Notes under the pieces: model-generated
What the model was told of the DNA's origin: nothing
Databases searched by the model: none
What the model saw: only the letters and a program-made list of their open reading frames with translations
From: Thiopseudomonas sp.
Lineage (GTDB): Bacteria > Pseudomonadota > Gammaproteobacteria > Pseudomonadales > Pseudomonadaceae
Assembly (NCBI GenBank): GCA_023228985.1
Contig: JALOAC010000060.1
Location: forward strand, 1 to 5,142
Reading direction: 5' to 3'
Length of the DNA: 5,142 nt
Program-made: the position numbers and the translations under genes
In this document: positions 1 through 5,142 of the stretch, one piece after another
How the letters are laid out: every line of letters starts with the position of its first letter
Numbering within the stretch: position 1 is the stretch's first letter

Positions 1-947
1 AGAGCGAATCGGCGTGACCGGTTTCGTTACCGGCGACACAGCCTGCAGCTGCGCCTGACAAAGCGCTTACAGCGTGGTCAGGTGATACAACGGCTGAAAT
101 GAAGCTGTTGTTTAAAACATTAACGGTTGTATCAGCGGCGTAACCTACGATACCGCCCGCATAAGAAGTTGCTGCGGCGGCTGAAATAAGTTTAGCAGCA
201 GTTACTTTGTTGCTTGTTAAAGCAGAAGCGCCCGAAACGTTACCCGCAATACCGCCCACTTTAGAGCCGGCATCAGCAACTGAAACAGTTTCGGCGAAAG
301 TTACGTTACTGTCGGTGATATTAGCGGCTATTGCATTACCTGCGATACCGCCGACGAATGAATTCTCACCCGTTGTAGACAACGCAGCTGAAAGGGTTAC
401 ATTTGCATTATTTATGGCAGTGCCGTTAAACAGACCGACAAGACCCGAAGCGTAAGTTACGCCTGTAATAGCGCCTGTGCCCTGGGTTGTTACGTTAGCA
501 TTAGCAATAGAGGTTGCTGCACCTGCAGTGCCGATTAGACCGGCGGCAGATGTGCCGCTGATACCTTCATTAGCTTTGAAAGTAACAGAAACATTGTTAA
601 CAGTTACGGCACCTGCACCGGTTACACCGATTAAACCCGCCGAGTTAGCAGCGCCGGTTATGGCGCTTACATCAACATCGTTTAGATTAATATTATCGAT
701 GGTGGCAGCGGCATTGACAGAGGCGATTAAAGCACCTGAAACACCTGCTGCAGTCAAAGTGCCTTTATTCAAAGTCAGTGCAGAAACATTCAAGTTTTTA
801 ACAGAAGCGCCTGTGAACAACCCGAACATACCGGCATAATTTGCATTGCCGGTTACAGCTAGGCTTGAAACGGTATAATTCTGACCGTTGTAAGTGCCTG
901 TAAAGGCTGTTGTATCACCAATCGGATTAACGAAGGTCACTGGATCA
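1..947. repeat. Long direct DNA repeat, copy B (partner at 3916-4850)
   Basis: This is the second copy of the repeat coding for GLUG array 3 and the end of leader 3. Similarity ends around the NPIGD codons (about + 930), where the leaders diverge. At the left it runs to the window edge, so the true repeat may be longer. Confidence 0.85.
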
Positions 948-3900
948 GCAATATTAGCGATCTGTATAAAGTTACATGCTTGTGTCCAATAGTAGCCCTT
1001 AAGTTCTGCTAATGTCGAATATAAAGTGCCATCGCCTTTAAGGGCTATTGCATTTATATCAGAGAGGCTCAGGTTAGTTAAATCAGCTGCAGTTTCTATA
1101 ATAAACGCATTGCTTGTTAATTCTGAAGATACCTTTGCCAATTCGGTGGCAGTGTTGTTGGCGTCTCTGAGGTTCCAGGGGTGAACAACAACTTTATGCT
1201 GAACGCCAAAGTGTATGAAACCATCGGTTGTGATAACGTAAGGCACCAGATAATAAGGGGTATTTACGTCAGTGAGGTTAAGCTCATTAAGCGTGCAAGT
1301 TATTTGTCCGGTTGAGTAGTTTGCAGAACCAATAACATGGTTGTGTCCCGTTACAGGAGTAGTAACGAGATCTGTCGGGTTATGCAATTTATCGCCCAAA
1401 CCTGTTGCATCATTTTTCGGATTAACGTCTGCAACATCAAGACTGTAATAAATACCCACATACTTTGTAGCAGAAGCGGTAATATCAACGCCGTTTAGCA
1501 TTACATTAGCTGAGAATTGAGCTTCAACAATGCGTCTATCTCTAACGAAAGTAATTGGGCTAATTTCAGGTTTATCGCCCCTGCCGGTTTTAAAGCTCCA
1601 CTCGATTGTGTTCTCGCCAGCGCCGTCTTTTCCAATAGTTGTGCCTTCTGAAAAGCCTCTGGCACCTGAAACAATATTACTATAAATATCGAAAGCAGGT
1701 GAGGTTCCTGCATTGACAACTAATTTAACAGTATAAGCACGGTTGTATTCAAATGAAGCTTTTGCTGCCTTAACAGTAGCAGTAACTGTTTGAGAATCTT
1801 GTGTCCAAGAAAAATCGAAATCTGTTGCGGTAAAGCTTGCAGTTGTTTGAGTTAAAGCACCGTCATCATCGTGTCTGTATACGCTGAAGGCTCCCTCAAC
1901 AGCCGCTTTATCCATTGGTTTATCGAAAGTTAACACTATCGGCGTGTAGATAGAGATATCACCGATAACCGCAGAACCTACAGATACTCTGTGAGCCGGC
2001 GATATAGTCGTCAGTTGCGGCTTGGTATTGTATTTACCTGCCATAAAGTCATTAGACTTATCATTTACGGGGTGACCAAGATCGCCATGAGCATCACCGG
2101 TGCAAATATTGCCTGAAATTACGAAATCAAGAGCGTTACCACCCACTGCACTTTGAGTTGTAAAGTTAGCTGAGCCTTTTGAAGCGAGATTTGCTGTTTC
2201 GTTACCGGCGACACAACCTGAAATCAAGTCTGACGAAGTAACTCCTGCGGCAAACGCGCCGCCAAATTTATTGTTTTTAATTTCAGTGCCGGCTGCTGTG
2301 TAACCAACAACACCGCCGATGTAATTGGCTGTGCCGGTTAAAGTTAGCCCTGTAAGAATTTCAGAGTCAGTAACTGAGCCTTTAGCTAAGCTACCGATAA
2401 TACCACCGACGTTGCCTTTGGCAGTTACAGATGATGTTCCGGCAATTTTAACATTGCTGATTGTTGTAGTTTCACCAGCTGGAGAAGAAGCTCTACCTAC
2501 AAGCAAACCCACATTGTCTGCATTAACAGCGCCTACAGTTGCTGTATCAAGAACGATATTAGATAAGCTTGCGCCTCTTATTTCACCAAACAAGCCAGTT
2601 GAGCTAGTAACTGCCGTTGTAAAAGAAATATTTTTTATACTATAATTTTGTCCGTTATATGTGCCGATAAAATTACTAACAGAGAGACCGATTGGTGATA
2701 ACCAATCGCCCAGAGCTAACAAATTAATATCTGCGGTCTGCACGTAATTGCAAGACCAGTATGCATTTTTATAAGCGGTATTTACGGCCAAATCTGTAGC
2801 AGAAGTCGGAATACCATTCAGCGATGCTCTTGTAAGTCTTGAATTTGCAAGAGTCAAGTTACTTAAATCAAAGAAGTTTGTATTGTCTTCTTTTTCGATT
2901 ACGAACCTGTTAGTCAGCATTTCAGAAGTTAAAGTATTGTTGTTTAGAGTAATACCAGCCACAGTGTCGTCGGCTTCGATGTTCCAGGGGTGAACGACAA
3001 GTTCTGAAGCAGCACTATAGTAAGTGTTACTATCAGCGGTTGTTATAAAACCATACAAATGATAACGCTCATTTGGAGTTACGATATTTTCATAAGTTAA
3101 AGTAACCTGAGCTAAACCGTTTTGAGCAATATCAACCTTAACGCTGTTATGACCTGCTCCGTCTGCCAACGTCAAAAGCTCGGTGGTCAAAGGTTTTGTT
3201 GGTTCGCCGGCTTGTTTTACATAATAAACACCGGCTTTTACGCCTGTAGTGTCGATAACAGAACCGTCATAATTTGTGGCGCTGAACTTAACCGTTACAG
3301 TTCTGCGATCTCTGGTAACTATCAAATCGCTAATCTTAGGTTCGTTGCCCTTAATTGTGGTGAAGCTCCATTCTACGTTTGCTGCACCGGAATTTGCAGC
3401 ATTATAGCCACGAACGTCGGTTGTTGCAGCTTGCAAAATGTTGCCAAAAATATCTTTTAAGCTGTCTTTAACAATTTTAGCCGTATATCGAGTGTTGTAG
3501 CGTAATGCATTCAGAGGTGTAACGGTAACGCGCTGATTATCGTCTTCCCAGTTGTAGGTGAATTGATCACCGTCAATAACAACCGCCGATTCGGTGTCAG
3601 TCGGGTTGCCGTCCACACCGTATGTATGCTCTGTGAGGGTGAACGCTGTTTGCAAAGTTGCCGTGTTAATCGGTTTATCGAAATGCAGAATAATTGCAGG
3701 GAAAGTTGCTACGGGTGCTAGTGCCGGAACCGCATGTGCGCTGTGCGTAATTGCTGTTACGGTTACTCTCGGTAAAGTATGGTTCTTACCTGCCATAAAG
3801 TCGTTAGACTTAGTGTTAATTGGGTGTGTGTGCTGAGGGCAATTGCAAGTATTACCTGTGATCGGGTATGCAATAGCATCGGCTATGGTTGTGCTTGTAA

Positions 3901-5142
3901 TTGAGTTTTTGTTGTAGAGCGAATCGGCGTGACCGGTTTCGTTACCGGCGACACAGCCTGCAGCTGCGCCTGACAAAGCGCTTACAGCGTGGTCAGGTGA
4001 TACAACAGCAGAAATAAAGCTGTTGTTTGTGACATTAACGGTAGTATCAGCGGCGTAACCTACGATACCACCGGCATAAGAAGTTGCTGCGGCGGCTGAA
4101 ATAAGTTTAGCTGCGGTTACTTTGTTGCTGCTTAAAGTAGATGCTCCGGAAACGTTACCGGCAATACCACCAACTTTTGAAGTAGCTAATGCAGCTGAAA
4201 CGGTTTCAGCAAATGTTACGCTACTGTTGGTTATGTTAGCACCGGCTGCATCAGCAGCGATACCACCGACGAACGAACCAGCTCCTGTTGCAGACAACGC
4301 AGCTGAAAGTGTTACATTAGCATTATCAATGGTGGTGCCGTTAAACAGACCGACTAAGCCCGAAGCATATTTTGTGCCCGTAATAGCGCCTGTGCCCTGA
4401 GTTGTTACGTTAGCGTTAGCAATAGAGGTTGCTGCACCTGCAGTGCCGATTAGACCGGCGGCTGAAACGCCGCTAATACCTGCATTAGATGCAAATTTCA
4501 CAGTAACATCGTTAACGGTTACAGCACCTGCACCGGTTACACCGATTAAACCGGCAACATTTGTGCCAGCGGTTATTAAACTGACATCAACATTATTAAG
4601 GTTAATGTTATCAATAGCAGCAACTGAATTAATAGAACCTGCTAATGCGCCTGTATTAACTGAAGCGCCTGTTAAAGTAAGCGCTGAAATATTCAAATTC
4701 TTAACAAAAGCACCTGTAAACAACCCGAACATACCCGTATTGTTTGCGTTGGCAGTTACATTAAGACTTGAAACGGTGTAATTCTGACCGTTGTAAGTGC
4801 CAGTAAAGGCAGTTGTATCACCGATCGGGTTGTCAAAAATTACAGCACCGATATCTTTAGATTGGATAAAGTGATTTGTTGCTGTCCAATATGTTGTCTG
4901 CAAGTCAGCCAGAGCGTTACCTGAAAGATTGTTGGCTACATCTGCGGCTACGTTAACATCACTTAAAGAGAGATTTCTTAAATCTGCGGCTGTTTCGATA
5001 ATAAACTGATTATCGGCAGCATTTACGGCGGTCAGGTTGCGTTCATTCGCGCCGGTGCCGTGGTTATTTACTAAGTTCCAGGGGTGAACAATCGCTTCGA
5101 CGGGTTCGCCAAAGAAGAGAGTTTTTGAACCATACTGCGTTT
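1..5142 (-). CDS. Internal fragment of a giant modular surface protein (GLUG repeat arrays alternating with SbsA-like Ig domains), partial at both ends
   Basis: Reading the minus strand with codons at + 5140-5138 down to 4-2 gives 1713 codons without a stop. No start region, signal peptide, sorting signal or terminator is visible, so both ends are missing. The product is rich in Ala, Thr, Val, Asn, Ser and Gly and poor in charged residues within the repeat arrays. In order, by residue of the fragment: HPWN motif (19-22), leader, GLUG array 1 (about 127-402), Cys/His linker (403-453), Ig-like domain (454-598), RDRR domain (599-713), HPWN (717-720), leader, GLUG array 2 (about 834-982), linker (983-1039), Ig-like domain (1040-1186), RDRR domain (1187-1316), HPWN (1320-1323), leader, GLUG array 3 (about 1428-1707). 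GLUG and Big_5 domains are typical of secreted or surface-anchored bacterial proteins; an adhesin or stalk role is inference. No enzyme motif was recognised. The full protein must exceed 1713 residues. Confidence 0.95.
20..904 (-). repeat. GLUG repeat array 3 (nine cores)
   Basis: The array opens with FTGTYNGQNYTVSSL (904-860). Cores follow: YAGMFGLF (838-815), AGVSGALIA (748-722), NSAGLIG (646-626), SAAGLIG (550-530), YASGLVGLF (454-428), SFVGGIAGN (361-335), SKVGGIAGN (265-239), SYAGGIVGY (166-140) and AAAGCVAGN (52-26). The array matches array 1 repeat for repeat, with four extra codons between the first and third cores. The gene continues past the left window edge into GHADSL, the same residues that open linker 1, so a third linker and Ig-like domain probably follow. 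Confidence 0.85.
905..1186 (-). other. HPWN motif and leader segment 3 preceding GLUG array 3
   Basis: HPWN (1183-1172) starts the third leader, which contains NAFIIETAADLTNLSLSD, KGYYWTQACNFIQIANI and VNPIGDTTAF. It is close to leader 1 (FIIETAADL-NLSLSD and NPIGDTTAFTGTYNGQNY are shared nearly unchanged), while the middle, from about + 940 to 1060, is much more variable. The Cys in TQACNF matches the Cys position of leader 2 approximately. Confidence 0.7.
1187..1582 (-). other. RDRR domain 2, an unassigned beta-rich domain following Ig-like domain 2
   Basis: About 130 residues from RGDKPEISPITFVRDRRIVEA to the strand before HPWN. The motif V-RDRR (1546-1532), GIYYS, GHNHVIGSA, and late strand YYLVPYVITTDGFIHFG parallel those in domain 1. 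The final strand resembles ends of Fn3/Ig-like sandwiches. One Cys (in QITCTLNEL) has no counterpart in copy 1. The family is not recognised. Confidence 0.55.
1583..2023 (-). other. SbsA-like bacterial Ig domain 2 (Big_5 type)
   Basis: About 147 residues with clear Big_5 landmarks: KPQLTTISPAHRVSVGSAV, then TPIVLTFDKPMDKAAVEGAF, SVYRHDDD, FDFSWTQDSQTVTATVKA, EYNRAYTVKLVVNAG, SFKTG at the end after ENTIEW. The FDKPMD...VEGAF signature is very typical of this family. It follows linker 2 and precedes the second RDRR domain, the same order as in the upstream module. The inferred role is an extracellular spacer. Confidence 0.85.
2024..2194 (-). other. Cys/His-containing linker 2 between GLUG array and Ig-like domain
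   Basis: This is 57 residues after the last core, containing VISGNICTGDAHGDLGHPV and then NDKSNDFMAGK. The tail HPxNxKSNDFMAGK matches linker 1 closely, while the Cys region differs: one Cys here against CxC there, and the His residues are spaced differently. Its DNA coding for the KSNDFMAGK part is also close to that of linker 1. Confidence 0.6.
2195..2671 (-). repeat. GLUG repeat array 2 (short, five cores)
   Basis: The array opens with FIGTYNGQNYSIKNI (2671-2627). Five cores follow: STGLFGE (about 2599-2582), DNVGLLVGR (2518-2492), GNVGGIIGS (2416-2390), NYIGGVVGY (2326-2300) and SGCVAGN (2221-2201). It is about 159 residues against about 290 for arrays 1 and 3, so roughly four repeats are absent. 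The first strand, the GGVVGY core and the closing GCVAGNET are the parts best conserved with the other arrays. The missing repeats are therefore internal, and both ends are kept. Confidence 0.85.
2672..2995 (-). other. HPWN motif and leader segment 2 preceding GLUG array 2
   Basis: HPWN (2992-2981) is followed by about 100 residues that include RFVIEKEDNTNFFDLSNL and NAYWSCNYVQTADINL, and end at LSPIG. The stretch 'Y-x-QTADINL' is typical of the lead-in to GLUG repeats. It matches leaders 1 and 3 in order of landmarks but is clearly diverged from both. One Cys sits in YWSCNY. Confidence 0.7.
2996..3346 (-). other. RDRR domain 1, an unassigned beta-rich domain following Ig-like domain 1
   Basis: About 115 residues running from NEPKISDLIVTRDRRTVTV to ASELV, just ahead of HPWN. 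Shared landmarks with its second copy are V-x-RDRR (3319-3302), a G-x-YY strand, GHN, and a late Y-L-x-x-(Y/F)-(V/I)-TT strand. The alternating hydrophobic pattern and position after a Big_5 domain suggest another Ig- or Fn3-like sandwich. I do not recognise a named family, and the boundaries are approximate. Confidence 0.55.
3347..3781 (-). other. SbsA-like bacterial Ig domain 1 (Big_5 type)
   Basis: About 145 residues with the layout of Big_5 (PF13205) domains: an opening strand (PRVTVTAITHSAHAVPA), then FPAIILHFDKPINTATLQTAFTL, a central YNWEDDNQRVTVTPLNALR, RYNTRYTAKIVKDSLKDIFGN, and a closing NVEWSFTT. In this family the FDKP-I/M, 'w-d-tvt-tp', 'Y-Y-v' and final 'WsFtT' elements mark successive strands. 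It lies directly after linker 1 and directly before the RDRR domain. Such domains usually act as spacers or adhesive units in S-layer and surface proteins; no binding site is recognisable here. It pairs with the second copy at 2023-1583 but is well diverged from it. Confidence 0.8.
3782..3934 (-). other. Cys/His-containing linker 1 between GLUG array and Ig-like domain
   Basis: This is 51 residues linking the last GLUG core to the first Ig-like domain. It contains ITGNTCNCPQHTHPIN followed by TKSNDFMAGK. The two Cys (3847-3845 and 3841-3839) are separated by one residue, and two His lie a few residues beyond. The second half aligns with linker 2 (HPxNxKSNDFMAGK in both). A disulfide, possibly with the Cys of the preceding GCVAGNE core, or a metal site are both conceivable; neither can be shown from the sequence. 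Confidence 0.6.
3916..4850. repeat. Long direct DNA repeat, copy A (partner at 1-947)
   Basis: This stretch aligns with + 1-947 at an offset of 3915 bases up to about base 660 and 3903 bases beyond about 820. The change reflects one 12-base indel that keeps the frame. The first 91 bases (3916-4006) are identical to 1-91; similarity then falls but stays high, judged by eye. It codes for GLUG array 1 and the end of leader 1. The repeat reflects duplication inside the gene; there are no mobile-element features at its ends. Confidence 0.85.
3935..4807 (-). repeat. GLUG repeat array 1 (nine cores)
   Basis: The array opens with the FTGTYNGQNYTVSSL strand (4807-4763). Glycine-centred cores then recur every 25-36 residues: NTGMFGLF (4741-4718), TGALAG (about 4657-4634), NVAGLIG (4561-4541), SAAGLIG (4465-4445), YASGLVGLF (4369-4343), SFVGGIAAD (4276-4250), SKVGGIAGN (4180-4154), SYAGGIVGY (4081-4055) and AAAGCVAGN (3967-3941), closing with ET. 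The pattern fits the GLUG motif family (PF07581), found in large secreted bacterial proteins. Between cores the sequence alternates N, V, T and S, consistent with short beta strands of a solenoid, which is inference. The sixth core has lost the usual final GN (it reads AD). This array is a close DNA copy of array 3. Confidence 0.85.
4808..5089 (-). other. HPWN motif and leader segment 1 preceding GLUG array 1 (protein region)
   Basis: The fragment begins with a few residues of an upstream domain, then IVHPWNL (HPWN at 5086-5075). About 90 residues follow, including QFIIETAADLRNLSLSD and, near the end, TTYWTATNHFIQ and NPIGD. GLUG proteins commonly carry a similar lead-in, in which a polar stretch containing Y/W, Q and a final PIG precedes the F-GTYNG strand. 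The segment aligns with leaders 2 and 3 further along. Leader 1 lacks the Cys that the other two have next to the Y-W motif. The function is unknown; it probably caps the first turns of the repeat block. Confidence 0.7.

Noticed and set aside
207..839. Plus-strand open frames at 207-455 and 477-839, with similar ones at 4122-4400 and 4443-4781
   Set aside because: They lie opposite the GLUG arrays, and their similarity to each other follows from the DNA duplication of those arrays. Their translations are low-complexity Ala/Pro/Val/Thr sequence produced by the reverse of Gly/Asn/Val codons. No convincing ribosome binding sites or domains are seen.
1499..1501. In-frame ATG (minus strand) within RDRR domain 2 as a possible start
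   Set aside because: It and the other in-frame Met codons sit in the middle of conserved domains, and the frame continues upstream without interruption. They are internal Met residues.
1501..1719. Minus-strand open frame of 72 codons
   Set aside because: It is in a different minus-strand frame from the large gene and overlaps Ig-like domain 2 and RDRR domain 2, which are supported by family motifs. It is a shadow frame.
2325..3836. Plus-strand open frames at 2325-2645, 3122-3460 and 3594-3836
   Set aside because: All are antisense to the continuous minus-strand gene and have no recognisable domain. The Cys-rich look of two of them is an artefact of reading the opposite strand of Ala/Thr codons.
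1..4850. Long direct repeats considered as ends of a transposon or integrated element
   Set aside because: The repeats are coding, in frame, and part of a domain series. There are no terminal inverted repeats, target duplications or transposase or integrase genes.
1..5142. CRISPR array, tRNA, rRNA, promoter or terminator
   Set aside because: There are no short regularly spaced identical repeats with unique spacers, no cloverleaf-type or rRNA signature was seen, and the window is continuously coding, leaving no intergenic space.

Overview
The whole window lies inside one protein-coding gene on the minus strand. The frame whose codons occupy + positions 2-4, 5-7 ... 5138-5140 has no stop across 1713 codons. 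It contains neither a convincing start nor a terminator, so both gene ends are outside the window. Its product is a fragment of a very large, modular, probably exported surface protein. I recognise two domain types by motif: arrays of GLUG-type glycine repeats (cores such as VGGIAGN, AGLIG, GLFGLF) and SbsA-like bacterial Ig domains (Big_5 type: FDKPMD near the start, WSF(K/T)T at the end). I do not recognise the particular protein and give no gene name.

Layout in protein order (from right to left on the + strand): end of a domain and an HPWN motif (about 5140-5075); leader (5074-4808); GLUG array 1 (4807-3935, nine cores); Cys/His linker (3934-3782); Ig-like domain 1 (3781-3347); RDRR domain 1 (3346-2996) ending in HPWN; leader 2 (2980-2672); short GLUG array 2 (2671-2195, five cores); linker 2 (2194-2024); Ig-like domain 2 (2023-1583); RDRR domain 2 (1582-1187) ending in HPWN; leader 3 (1171-905); GLUG array 3 (904-20, nine cores). 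The module therefore recurs, with HPWN motifs 698 and 603 codons apart. Arrays 1 and 3 are close copies at DNA level, including a 91-base exact match, while array 2 between them is shorter and diverged. This gives an A-B-A arrangement.

The organism is bacterial or possibly archaeal with the standard code (Trp is TGG and no in-frame TGA is seen). Base composition is moderate. The sequence alone does not fix the phylum; giant GLUG/Big_5 proteins are known from many host-associated and environmental anaerobes. No RNA genes, mobile elements, CRISPR, promoters or terminators are supported. The plus-strand open frames and the one short off-frame minus-strand frame are shadows of the big gene.

The likely role, by family inference only, is a long extracellular stalk or adhesin in which beta-solenoid-like GLUG blocks alternate with Ig-like spacers.
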